Under the pieces are notes generated by a model. That model searched no databases and was not told the DNA's origin. It was given only the letters and a program-made list of their open reading frames with translations. Below, piece by piece: positions 35,557 to 45,175 of a stretch of 64,000 nucleotides of DNA. Each line of letters begins with the position of its first letter. Positions within the stretch are counted from its first letter, which is position 1. This DNA is from Nitrobacter sp047149785. Lineage in GTDB: Bacteria; Pseudomonadota; Alphaproteobacteria; Rhizobiales; Xanthobacteraceae. The DNA is taken from positions 2,542,001 to 2,606,000 of the forward strand of contig NZ_BAAGBE010000001.1 in NCBI RefSeq assembly GCF_047149785.1, read 5' to 3'. Both the position numbers and the translations under genes were made by a program.

Positions 35557-37727
35557 ACATTCTCCGCGAACTCAATCTGGGCCGGCGTACGCTCCCGATC
35601 GTGGTGGCGTCGGAGGCCGCGGAATGCGGCCTTGCCTGCCTCGCCATGGTCTCGCGCTATCACGGGCATGATGTCGACCTCAACGCGCTTCGTCAGCGGT
35701 TCGCGGTTTCGATGGCCGGCGCATCGCTGAGAAGCCTGATGGGCATCGCCGACCAGCTCGGATTCTCGACACGCGCGATCCGCGTCGAATTGACGGCGCT
35801 GCCCAAGGTCCAGCTCCCCGCCATCGCGCACTGGGACCTCAACCACTTCGTGGTGCTGAAATCGGTCACGTCCAAAGGCATCACCGTCCACGATCCGGCG
35901 ATCGGCCTTCGCACTTTCACAATGGAGGAGGCCTCGAAGCACCTGACCGGCGTGATCCTCGAACTGGCGCGAGGCGAGACCTTCGAGCCGCTCGAAGCGC
36001 GCCTGCCGATGAAGCTGTCGCTGCTCTGGTCGAAAATGCACGGCTGGGGCTGGGCGGTCGCGCAGGTGCTGATCCTGTCGGTGGCGCTCCAGATCGCGGC
36101 TTTCGTGATGCCGTTGCAGATGCAGCTTGTGGTCGACGAGGCGCTCGCGCAATCCGATCATCAGTTGCTGACGGTGATCGCACTGGGATTCGGCGCCCTC
36201 GTCGTTATTCAAGCCGGGCTTGAGGCGATCCGCGGCTGGGCGCTGCGCATCTTCGGCCAGCTCCTGAGCTTCCAGATCACCGGCAATCTTGTGCGGCACC
36301 TGCTGCGGCTGCCCAACGACTACTTCGAGAAGCGGCATGTCGGCGACATCATCTCGCGTCTCGGCTCGGTCAAGCCGGTGCAGGACGCGATCACGCAGGG
36401 CGTGATCGGGACCGTCATCGACGGCATCATGGCGCTGATCGCCGGCTTCATCCTGTTCTTCTATTCCACGGCGCTCGCTCTCATCGTCATCGTCGGCGTG
36501 CTGATCAATCTCGGCATCACGCTGGCGCTGTTTCCCGGCACCAAGCGCCGCATGTCCGAATCCATCGTCGCCGAGGCCAAGGAACAGTCGCACCTCATCG
36601 AAACCATCCGCGCCGCGACGACATTGAAACTGCTCGGCCGTGAAGCGGTGCGGGAAGCAACCTGGCGGAACCTGCACGTCGAAACCACGAATGCCAGCAT
36701 CGCGGTCGGTCGCTATCAGATTTCGCAGACCTTCCTGCAATCGGTCGTCACCGGCCTGCAAACCGTGATCGTGATCTATGTCGCCGGCGTCACCATCCTG
36801 CAGGGCGCGGGGTTTTCCGTCGGCATGATCTTCTCGTTCCTGTCCTATCGGCAGACATTCACCGACCGCGCGATGGCGCTGGTCAACCAGATGTTCCAGT
36901 TCCGCCTTCTGCGCCTGCACCTCGATCGCCTCTCGGACATCGTCACCACCCGCTCCGAAATCACCCAGGGCCTGCCCGGTCCGCTGGTCAATCAGGGGCA
37001 CATGCGGCTCAAGAACGTCTGCTTCCGCTACGGCATCAGCGATCCGCTGATCCTCGAGGACGTCAACCTCGACATCAAGCAGGGCGACTATATCGCCATC
37101 CAGGGAGGATCCGGCGGCGGCAAGACCACGCTGCTCAAGCTGATGCTCGGACAGATCCATCCGACCGACGGCACCATCGAACTCGACGGCCACCGCGCGA
37201 CGCCCGAGCGCTGGCGCAGTTGGCGTCAGAGCGTCGGCGTCGTCGCCCAGGACGACCGGTTGATGTCCGGCACGATTTCGGAAAACATCGCCGGCTTCGA
37301 TCCGAACCTCGACATGGAGCGGGTGGTCGCCGCCGCCCATGCCGCGCGCGTGCATGCCGACATCATGCGTTTCCCGATGCAGTATCTCAGCCTTGTCGGC
37401 GACATGGGCTCGACGCTGTCCGGCGGGCAGCGGCAGCGCGTGCTGCTGGCGCGGGCGCTGTATCGTCAGCCGCAGATTCTGATTCTCGATGAAGGCACCG
37501 CGAACCTCGACGAGCAGAACGAGGAGCTGATCGCGGACCTGATCGACCAGATGAATATCACCCGCATCGTGGTCGCGCATCGCCCGGCGCTGCTGCGGCG
37601 CGCGCGGCGCGTGTTCTGCGTCCAGAATCGCGGACTGGAGCGCGTCGGCGGAACCGAACCGTTGCCCCGCGAGGCGCTCACGGACATAACCCCGCTGTCG
37701 GTCGCGCCGCCCGAGGCCGCGCAATGA
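35553..37727 (+). CDS. C39-peptidase ABC exporter (CvaB/RaxB type)
   Basis: The 724-residue half-transporter has an N-terminal C39 peptidase domain that in this family cleaves double-glycine leaders during export. Catalytic C25 (EAAECGLACLAM), H98 (WDLNHFVVL) and D114 (VHDPAIG) are present. The oxyanion-hole Gln normally six residues before the Cys is Ala19. Six membrane helices span about 155-440. The ATPase has Walker A GGSGGGKTTLL, signature LSGGQRQRVLLARA, Walker B ILILDEGTANLDEQ and H-loop VVAHRPALL. It is last in the operon. No double-glycine precursor was found nearby, so the substrate is unknown. Confidence 0.92.
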   Translation: MNILRELNLGRRTLPIVVASEAAECGLACLAMVSRYHGHDVDLNALRQRFAVSMAGASLRSLMGIADQLGFSTRAIRVELTALPKVQLPAIAHWDLNHFVVLKSVTSKGITVHDPAIGLRTFTMEEASKHLTGVILELARGETFEPLEARLPMKLSLLWSKMHGWGWAVAQVLILSVALQIAAFVMPLQMQLVVDEALAQSDHQLLTVIALGFGALVVIQAGLEAIRGWALRIFGQLLSFQITGNLVRHLLRLPNDYFEKRHVGDIISRLGSVKPVQDAITQGVIGTVIDGIMALIAGFILFFYSTALALIVIVGVLINLGITLALFPGTKRRMSESIVAEAKEQSHLIETIRAATTLKLLGREAVREATWRNLHVETTNASIAVGRYQISQTFLQSVVTGLQTVIVIYVAGVTILQGAGFSVGMIFSFLSYRQTFTDRAMALVNQMFQFRLLRLHLDRLSDIVTTRSEITQGLPGPLVNQGHMRLKNVCFRYGISDPLILEDVNLDIKQGDYIAIQGGSGGGKTTLLKLMLGQIHPTDGTIELDGHRATPERWRSWRQSVGVVAQDDRLMSGTISENIAGFDPNLDMERVVAAAHAARVHADIMRFPMQYLSLVGDMGSTLSGGQRQRVLLARALYRQPQILILDEGTANLDEQNEELIADLIDQMNITRIVVAHRPALLRRARRVFCVQNRGLERVGGTEPLPREALTDITPLSVAPPEAAQ

Positions 37728-37821
37728 CGGGGCCGGTTGAAGCCCGGTCCACGCGACGCGGGCTTCCTCACGCGTCTTCTCAGGCCGAACCGCTTCGCTC
37801 GAAGACGCCTTGAGGCGACGC

Positions 37822-38355
37822 TTACATCACTTCGGCGACCACCCGGCCGACGCCGCGGCCGGTCAACCCGATCGCGCGGGCGGCGCCCTTCGAAAGATCG
37901 AGCACGCGTCCGCGGATGAACGGGCCGCGATCGTTGATGGTGACGACGACGCTGCGGCTGCCATGGGTGACCCTCAGCCTGGTCCCGAACGGCAGGCTGC
38001 GATGGGCGGCGGTCATGGCGTTCTGGTTGAAACGCTGGCCCGACGCGGTGCGGCTGCCGGACTCGCTGCCGTAGTAGGAGGCCATACCGGAGAACGACCG
38101 GCGCGGAGTGAAGGAACGCCCAAAGGAGGCATTGGCGTTCATCCAGGATTGTCCCCAAGCCTGCCCCGTGACGCCCCGGTCCGCGGCATGATGTCCCCGA
38201 TGGTGATGGTGAGAATGATGCCGATGATGGTGGTGGCGCGAACGGGCCGACGCCTCGGTCACGCTTCCCGTAATCAACACGGCTGCGGCGATCACGGCAG
38301 CCGCCACGCGCGGCCGGATGAGAAACCCCAACGTCGACTTTTGTGGGTACAACAT
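37822..38355 (-). CDS. rlpA: RlpA-like septal protein with a histidine-rich segment
   Basis: The 177-residue exported protein has a hydrophobic signal segment (RVAAAVIAAAVLITGSVTEASA, cleavage near ASA). A run of about 20 residues that is mostly His and Arg comes next, then a double-psi beta-barrel: GMASYYGSESGSRTASGQRF, AHRSLPFGTRLRVTH and INDRGPFIRGRVLDLSKGAA. RlpA proteins bind or cleave denuded peptidoglycan at septa; some are lytic transglycosylases. There is no lipobox cysteine, and no SPOR domain follows. The gene is convergent with the exporter operon. Confidence 0.85.
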   Translation of the reverse strand: MLYPQKSTLGFLIRPRVAAAVIAAAVLITGSVTEASARSRHHHHRHHSHHHHRGHHAADRGVTGQAWGQSWMNANASFGRSFTPRRSFSGMASYYGSESGSRTASGQRFNQNAMTAAHRSLPFGTRLRVTHGSRSVVVTINDRGPFIRGRVLDLSKGAARAIGLTGRGVGRVVAEVM

Positions 38356-38998
38356 ATTGAAAGTCCCCTTGGATAGTATTGCCGCCCCTGCGGCAAGTGA
38401 AACCCCTGACCTTTGAGTCGCCGCAGGGTTGATCCTGTAACTAAGGCGTAAAATGGGCAGAGAATTGCTTGATGACTCCGCTGAAATATCTTTTGATCGG
38501 CCGGCTGTCGTTATCTAATCAAATCAATACTAATTTTAGTGGATTATATACGATGATATACATATCTATACTGTAAAAGAAAGTCATGTCACGGCGTCAG
38601 CGCTCCTTCAACAAGTACTACAGTCCGTTTCGGGGCCCGATGTGGTCGCAAGCCGGCGGGAAAACCGCTGTGACACAAGGCGAACCGAGCCTTCCTCCGG
38701 ACTCCGGCGCGCTCGAGCGAATTACTATGCGGCGGAGACCCGCCCTTTTCCGCAGGCGCCCGCTGTAATTTTCCGCCTGGTTAATTCAGGCCATGCGACA
38801 AGGCATCGCCGCATGCTGCCGTCATGTTGCACCTGCGCGCGCGCTATGTTAGCAAAGCCGCGATTTTAACGCTGCCGGCACGTTGTACCGGTCGGAAATC
38901 GAAGTCCCTCTTGAATTCCAAGGGCTTGGGCCGCGATCGCGCCGCTCGTTCGGCGACGGCTTTTCCCTTGCGGGTTTGACAGCTTGAAGAGCGCTCTG
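38356..38998. other. 643 bp upstream region of rlpA and the atp operon, with an AT-rich island
   Basis: No gene is supported here. From about 38505 to 38585 the composition drops sharply to AT-rich (for example tctaatcaaatcaatacta and tatatacgatgatatacata). This patch probably contains promoters for rlpA to the left and possibly a long leader for atpH to the right. A 60-codon plus-strand frame at 38586-38768 was considered and not accepted. Confidence 0.5.
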
Positions 38999-39559
38999 GT
39001 GGCTGCTGTAGATCCCTCGGTTTCTGGTGTGTCCGGCCGTTATGCGACGGCCCTGTTCGAACTGGCCCGCGACGACAAATCAATCGACGCCGTCAAGGCC
39101 GACCTCGACAAATTCGATGCGATGCTCACCGACAGCCCCGAACTGGTTCGTCTGGTGCGCAGCCCGGTTTTCAGCGCCGGTACCCAGGCCAAGGCGCTCG
39201 GCGCCGTGCTCGACAAGGCCGGGATCGGCGGCACGACCGCAAAATTCCTCAAAGTCCTGACCGCCAACCGCCGGCTGTTTGCCGTTGCCGACATGATCCG
39301 GGCATTCCGCGCGCTGGTCGCCAGGTTCAAGGGCGAGGCGACGGCAGACGTCACCGTCGCCGAAACGCTCAATGCCAAGAATCTGGATGCGCTGAAGAGC
39401 GCGCTGAAATCGGTGACGGGCAAGGACATCACGCTCAACGTGAAGGTCGATCCCTCCATTATCGGCGGACTTGTGGTCAAGCTCGGCAGCCGCATGGTGG
39501 ACACCTCGCTCCGCACCAAACTCAATTCGATCAAGCACGCGATGAAAGAGGCAGGCTGA
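38999..39559 (+). CDS. atpH: ATP synthase F1 delta subunit
   Basis: The delta subunit links F1 to the peripheral stalk. The GTG start at 38999 gives MAAVDPSVSGVSGRYATALF, the form typical of Bradyrhizobium relatives; an in-frame TTG at 38984 is the alternative. The product has the N-terminal helical bundle (SVSGVSGRYATALFELA) and the C-terminal signature VDPSIIGGLVVKLGSRMVDTSLR. The stop overlaps the atpA start (tgatg). It is the first gene of the F1 operon; F0 genes are not here, as usual in alphaproteobacteria. Confidence 0.93.
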   Translation: MAAVDPSVSGVSGRYATALFELARDDKSIDAVKADLDKFDAMLTDSPELVRLVRSPVFSAGTQAKALGAVLDKAGIGGTTAKFLKVLTANRRLFAVADMIRAFRALVARFKGEATADVTVAETLNAKNLDALKSALKSVTGKDITLNVKVDPSIIGGLVVKLGSRMVDTSLRTKLNSIKHAMKEAG

Positions 39560-41091
39560 TGGACATCCGCGCCGCGGAGATTTCCGCGATCCTGAAGGAC
39601 CAGATCAAGAACTTCGGCAAGGAGGCCGAAGTCTCCGAAGTCGGACAGGTGCTGTCCGTCGGCGACGGCATCGCCCGCGTCTACGGCCTCGACAACATCC
39701 AGGCCGGCGAGATGGTCGAGTTCGAAAACGGCACTCGCGGCATGGCGCTGAACCTGGAGACCGATAACGTCGGTATCGTGATTTTCGGCGCCGACCGCGA
39801 GATCAAAGAAGGCCAGACCGTCAAGCGCACCCGCGCCATCGTCGACACGCCGGTCGGCAAGGGCCTGCTCGGTCGCGTCGTCGATGCGCTGGGCAATCCG
39901 ATCGACGGCAAGGGCCCGATCCAGGCCACCGAGCGCAAGCGCGTCGACGTCAAGGCTCCCGGCATCATTCCGCGCAAGTCGGTGCACGAGCCGATGGCCA
40001 CCGGCCTCAAGGCCATCGACGCCCTGATTCCGATCGGCCGCGGCCAGCGCGAGTTGATCATCGGCGACCGCCAGACCGGCAAGACCGCGATCGCGCTCGA
40101 CACCATCCTCAACCAGAAGCCTCTGAACGTCGCGGGCGCCCCCGAAAGCCAGAAACTCTATTGCGTCTACGTCGCGGTCGGCCAGAAACGCTCCACCGTG
40201 GCGCAGTTCGTCAAGGTGCTCGAGGAACAGGGCGCGCTGGAATATTCGATCGTCGTCGCCGCGACCGCCTCCGATCCGGCCCCGATGCAGTACCTTGCGC
40301 CGTTCACCGGCTGCACCATGGGCGAGTACTTCCGCGACAACGCCATGCACGCCGTCATCATCTATGACGACCTCTCCAAGCAGGCCGTCGCCTATCGCCA
40401 GATGTCGCTGCTGCTGCGCCGCCCGCCGGGCCGCGAAGCCTATCCGGGCGACGTGTTCTACCTGCATTCGCGCCTTCTGGAGCGCGCCGCCAAGCTGAAC
40501 GACAGCCAGGGCAACGGCTCGCTGACCGCGCTGCCGGTGATCGAGACCCAGGCCAACGACGTGTCGGCCTACATCCCGACCAACGTGATTTCGATCACCG
40601 ATGGCCAGATCTTCCTCGAAACCGACCTGTTCTTCCAGGGCATCCGCCCGGCGGTGAACGTCGGTCTGTCGGTGTCGCGCGTCGGCTCGTCGGCGCAGAC
40701 CAAGGCGATGAAGAAGGTCGCCGGCAAGATCAAGGGCGAACTGGCGCAATACCGCGAAATGGCGGCGTTCGCGCAGTTCGGCTCCGATCTCGATGCCTCG
40801 ACCCAGCGCCTGCTCAACCGCGGCTCCCGTCTCACCGAACTGCTGAAGCAGCCGCAGTTCTCGCCGCTGAAGATGGAGGAGCAGGTGGTCGTGATCTGGG
40901 CCGGCACCAACGGCTATCTGGACAAGCTGCCGCTCAACAAGGTGCGCGCCTTCGAGGACGGGCTGTTGTCGCTGTTGCGGGGCCAGCACGCGGACATTCT
41001 CAGGACCATCCGCGAAAGCCGAGACCTCAGCGACGATACGGCCGCCAAGCTCAAGAGCGCGGTCGAGGGTTACGCCAAGACGTTTGCCTGA
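39559..41091 (+). CDS. atpA: ATP synthase F1 alpha subunit
   Basis: The 510-residue alpha subunit carries the non-catalytic nucleotide site. The P-loop GDRQTGKT is at residues 169-176 and the opening MDIRAAEISAILKDQIKNFG is characteristic. IYDDLSKQAVAYRQMSLLLRRPPGREAYPGD and SRVGSSAQTKAMKKVAG appear here as IYDDLSKQAVAYRQMSLLL and SRVGSSAQTKAMKKV. Length is normal. A paired-hairpin repeat begins 9 bp after the stop and separates it from atpG. Confidence 0.98.
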   Translation: MDIRAAEISAILKDQIKNFGKEAEVSEVGQVLSVGDGIARVYGLDNIQAGEMVEFENGTRGMALNLETDNVGIVIFGADREIKEGQTVKRTRAIVDTPVGKGLLGRVVDALGNPIDGKGPIQATERKRVDVKAPGIIPRKSVHEPMATGLKAIDALIPIGRGQRELIIGDRQTGKTAIALDTILNQKPLNVAGAPESQKLYCVYVAVGQKRSTVAQFVKVLEEQGALEYSIVVAATASDPAPMQYLAPFTGCTMGEYFRDNAMHAVIIYDDLSKQAVAYRQMSLLLRRPPGREAYPGDVFYLHSRLLERAAKLNDSQGNGSLTALPVIETQANDVSAYIPTNVISITDGQIFLETDLFFQGIRPAVNVGLSVSRVGSSAQTKAMKKVAGKIKGELAQYREMAAFAQFGSDLDASTQRLLNRGSRLTELLKQPQFSPLKMEEQVVVIWAGTNGYLDKLPLNKVRAFEDGLLSLLRGQHADILRTIRESRDLSDDTAAKLKSAVEGYAKTFA

Positions 41092-41100
41092 TCTTTCTTC

Positions 41101-41206
41101 ACCTCTCCCGCTCGCGGGGGAGGTCGACCGGCGCAGCCGGTCGGGTGGGGGAAGTTTGCGATAGATTTCGGCCCCCTCCTAACCCTCCCCGCACGCGGGA
41201 GAGGGA
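41101..41206. repeat. 'cctctcccg...' paired-hairpin repeat between atpA and atpG, copy C
   Basis: The left hairpin cctctcccgctcgcgggggagg, the central gaccggcgcagccggtc hairpin and the right hairpin ccctccccgcacgcgggagaggg make a three-stem structure. It occupies most of the 147 bp between atpA and atpG, where related genomes usually have a short spacer. It is oriented like the copy in the ligase gene. Confidence 0.85.
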
Positions 41207-41238
41207 AAGGCCGAGCAAGAGGATAAACAGAGTTACCG

Positions 41239-42117
41239 ATGGCCAGCCTTAAAGACATGCGGGTGCGCATCGCCTCGACCAAGGCGACGCAGAAGATCAC
41301 CAAGGCCATGCAGATGGTGGCGGCGTCCAAGCTCCGCCGCGCGCAGAATGCCGCGGAAGCGGCGCGGCCCTACGCCCAGAAGATGGATGCGGTGATTTCC
41401 AACATCGCCGGCGCCGCGGCCGGGTCGCCCAATGCGTCGCCGCTTCTGGTCGGCACCGGCAAGGATCAGGTTCACCTGCTGCTGGTCTGCACCGGCGAGC
41501 GCGGCCTGTCCGGCGCGTTCAACTCGGCCATCGTCCGCCTTGCCCGCGACAAGGCGCTTGCCCTGATGAACCAGGGCAAGGAGGTCAAGTTCTTCTGCGT
41601 CGGGCGCAAGGGTTTCGAGCAGCTTCGACGCACCTTCGAAAAACAGATCGTCGAGACCGTGGAACTGCGTTCGGTGCGCCAGCTCGGCTTCGTCAACGCC
41701 GAGGCGATCGCGACGAAAGTGCTGGCGCGGTTCGAGGCCGGCGAGTTCGACATCTGCACCCTGTTCTATTCGCGCTTCCAGTCCGTCATCGCGCAGGTTC
41801 CGACCGCCCAGCAGATCATCCCGCTGGCGGTGGAGGCTCCGGCCGCGAGCGACGGTCCCGCGCCATCCTACGAATACGAGCCGGAAGAGGATGAAATTCT
41901 CACCCGGCTGCTTCCGCGCAACCTCGCGGTGCAGATCTTCCGCGCGCTTCTGGAAAACAACGCCTCGTTCTACGGCGCGCAGATGACGGCAATGGATAAC
42001 GCCACCCGCAACGCCGGCGAAATGATCCGCAAGCAGACCCTGATCTACAACCGCACCCGACAGGCGATGATCACCAAGGAACTGATCGAGATCATCTCCG
42101 GCGCCGAGGCGGTCTAG
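41239..42117 (+). CDS. atpG: ATP synthase F1 gamma subunit
   Basis: The 292-residue central-stalk subunit rotates within the alpha/beta ring. It opens MASLKDMRVRIASTKATQKI with the long N-terminal helix KAMQMVAASKLRRAQ. It shows CTGERGLSGAFNSAIVR, and ends with the conserved MDNATRNAGEMIRK...YNRTRQAMITKELIEIISGAEA helix. Next downstream are two genes not belonging to ATP synthase, before atpD. Confidence 0.97.
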   Translation: MASLKDMRVRIASTKATQKITKAMQMVAASKLRRAQNAAEAARPYAQKMDAVISNIAGAAAGSPNASPLLVGTGKDQVHLLLVCTGERGLSGAFNSAIVRLARDKALALMNQGKEVKFFCVGRKGFEQLRRTFEKQIVETVELRSVRQLGFVNAEAIATKVLARFEAGEFDICTLFYSRFQSVIAQVPTAQQIIPLAVEAPAASDGPAPSYEYEPEEDEILTRLLPRNLAVQIFRALLENNASFYGAQMTAMDNATRNAGEMIRKQTLIYNRTRQAMITKELIEIISGAEAV

Positions 42118-42133
42118 CCAACGGAGACGCAGC

Positions 42134-42538
42134 ATGGCTTATGTCACCAAGGCAACGACAAGCGGCGGCCGCAACGGCCGCGCCGTTCTCGACGGCGGCG
42201 GGCTGGCATTGGCGATGGCGCTTCCGAAGGATCTCGGCGGCGCCGGCGACGGCCATAATCCCGAACAGCTTTTCGCGCTCGGCTGGTCCTCCTGCTTCGG
42301 ACAGGCGATTCTCGTTCTGGCGAAAAAGCATGGTCTCGACGGGCAGGCCGCCAAGGTGACCTGTGAAGTCACGCTCAATGTCGACGACGGCGCGTTCTCG
42401 CTGGCGGCCGAACTGAAGGTCGCTCTGCCGGGCGCAGACAAGGCCAAGCTGCAGGCGCTGATCGAAGACGCCCACACCATCTGCCCTTATTCCAAGGCGA
42501 CCAGAGGCAACGTGCCCGTCAAGCTGACGGCCGTTTGA
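42134..42538 (+). CDS. Ohr/OsmC-family peroxide-resistance protein
   Basis: The 134-residue protein is an Ohr-type thiol peroxidase that reduces organic hydroperoxides. The reactive cysteine is in LGWSSCFGQAILVLAKKHG (about C56) and the resolving cysteine in AHTICPYSKATRGN (about C120). Glu and Arg positions are not assigned with certainty. It starts 16 bp after atpG, well within the atp operon, and is followed 18 bp later by a DUF2059 gene. It is a complete, apparently functional gene in an unusual position. Confidence 0.9.
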   Translation: MAYVTKATTSGGRNGRAVLDGGGLALAMALPKDLGGAGDGHNPEQLFALGWSSCFGQAILVLAKKHGLDGQAAKVTCEVTLNVDDGAFSLAAELKVALPGADKAKLQALIEDAHTICPYSKATRGNVPVKLTAV

Positions 42539-42556
42539 TCGGGGACCTCTTATAAA

Positions 42557-43000
42557 ATGATTATCACAAGGACCATCTCAGCGACGTTGGCGAGCGTCGC
42601 CTTTGTCGTAGCGCTCGATCTTTCGACGCCGCTCCGTGCGCAGTCAGCCGAAACCCTGGCTGCTGCAGACCGGCTGATCGCCGCGCAGGATCTTCCCAAG
42701 ATGATGAACGAAATTGCGACAAGTGTTGCTTACCAGATTCCAAATGCGACGGAAGCTCAAAAGCGCGCTTTTGTCATGGCGATGACCTCTCCGGATTTCA
42801 TGGGGCGCCTCCGCGATGAGACACGCAACGGTATGGCAAAGACTTTCACCGCAGATGAACTCAACGCCTTGGCGGACTTTTACTCCAAGCCGATCGCTAA
42901 ATCGGCAATGGCCAAGATGGGACCTTATATGTCGCGCATGATGGCGTTCATCCAGAAAGAGATTCCAAGCATGGTTCAACGCGTTGAGCAGGCAAAGTGA
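42557..43000 (+). CDS. exported DUF2059-family protein
   Basis: The 147-residue product has an N-terminal signal segment (ISATLASVAFVVALDLSTPL, then RAQSAET with a possible AQ-A cleavage). A helical domain follows with AAADRLIAAQDLPKMMNEIA, FTADELNALADFYSKPIAKS and MAKMGPYMSRMMAF. These match the DUF2059 family of periplasmic proteins of unknown function. Codon use is more A/T-rich than in the atp genes around it. It lies between the Ohr-like gene and atpD, with only 56 bp before the atpD start. Confidence 0.8.
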   Translation: MIITRTISATLASVAFVVALDLSTPLRAQSAETLAAADRLIAAQDLPKMMNEIATSVAYQIPNATEAQKRAFVMAMTSPDFMGRLRDETRNGMAKTFTADELNALADFYSKPIAKSAMAKMGPYMSRMMAFIQKEIPSMVQRVEQAK

Positions 43001-43056
43001 ATATATCGGCTGCGAGTTGCATCAGCCAGAACGAGACGGTTGCAAGGAGACTATCA

Positions 43057-44487
<1,431 letters not shown>

Positions 44488-44520
44488 GCTAACAGAAGAC
44501 GCGCTGCAGCGTTTGCGGCG

Positions 44521-44639
44521 CACCCCCTCTCCCGCTTGCGGGGGAGGATTGGGGAGGGGGTCTTAACCTCCTCTGCATGAAAGAGAGCCCCCACCCCGAC
44601 CGGCTTCGCCGGTCGACCTCCCCCGCAAGCGGGAGAGGT
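44521..44639. repeat. 'cctctcccg...' paired-hairpin repeat between atpD and atpC, copy D
   Basis: The hairpins are ccctctcccgcttgcgggggagg (44525-44547) and acctcccccgcaagcgggagaggt near 44616-44639 (stem cctcccccg/cgggagagg). Between them lie gaggggg and the small stem gaccggcttcgccggtc. It resembles copy C in inverted orientation and separates the beta and epsilon genes by 172 bp. Confidence 0.85.
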
Positions 44640-44659
44640 GAAGAAAGAGACCGTGTGCC

Positions 44660-45067
44660 ATGGCGACTTTCCATTTCGATCTCGTCTCGCCGGAGAAACT
44701 GGCCTTTTCCGGCGATGTCGATCAGGTCGACATCCCCGGCGTCGAAGGCGACTTCGGCGTCCTCGCCGGCCACGCGCCCGTTGTGGCGGCGATCCGTCCC
44801 GGAATCCTGACCGTCACCGCTGGCGGCGCGCATCAGAAAATCATCGTGCTCGGCGGTCTGGCCGAGGTCTCGGAAAAGGGCCTGACCGTCCTCGCCGACG
44901 TAGCGACCTCGATCGAGGAGCTTGATCGTGCCAGGTTCGCCGACACGATCGCGAGCATGGAGGCCAAGCTGGCGGAAAAGGAAGGCTCCGAACTCGACAA
45001 GGCCATCGAGCGGCTGGATCATTTCAAGAGCATCCAGAGCCAGATCAACACCACGGCGTTGCACTGA
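44660..45067 (+). CDS. atpC: ATP synthase F1 epsilon subunit
   Basis: The 135-residue epsilon subunit regulates rotation and inhibits ATP hydrolysis. It opens MATFHFDLVSPEKLAFSGDV and contains VEGDFGVLAGHAPVVAAIRPG and KIIVLGGLAEVSEKGLTVLA. A C-terminal helical part extends to STLxx-like SQINTTALH. It closes the operon; a palindromic element begins within 10 bp of the stop. Confidence 0.95.
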   Translation: MATFHFDLVSPEKLAFSGDVDQVDIPGVEGDFGVLAGHAPVVAAIRPGILTVTAGGAHQKIIVLGGLAEVSEKGLTVLADVATSIEELDRARFADTIASMEAKLAEKEGSELDKAIERLDHFKSIQSQINTTALH

Positions 45068-45073
45068 ACTATA

Positions 45074-45175
45074 TGGAGCCTTCCGCTTCTGATGGAATCA
45101 GAAGCAAGGCTCTATTTTTGATTTGACGCGTTTTCTTCACGCGAACCGGTAGCCACTTCGCTCGAAACCGCTCTA
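45074..45175 (-). repeat. TA-flanked palindromic element, copy 2, supplying the rppH stop codon
   Basis: The element reads in inverted orientation (tggagccttccgcttctga at the left, ttcgctcgaaaccgctcta at the right) and fills the space between the convergent atpC and rppH 3' ends. Its right-end TA plus the next element base, read on the minus strand, form the in-frame TAG stop of rppH. The right half of the internal 10 bp stem is slightly damaged (agaagcaagg in place of agaagcgg). Confidence 0.85.

Noticed and set aside
38586..38768. 60-codon frame considered as a bacteriocin precursor for the exporter
   Set aside because: It has one Gly-Gly but no leader consensus, an Arg-rich tail, a weak ribosome-binding site and no family support.
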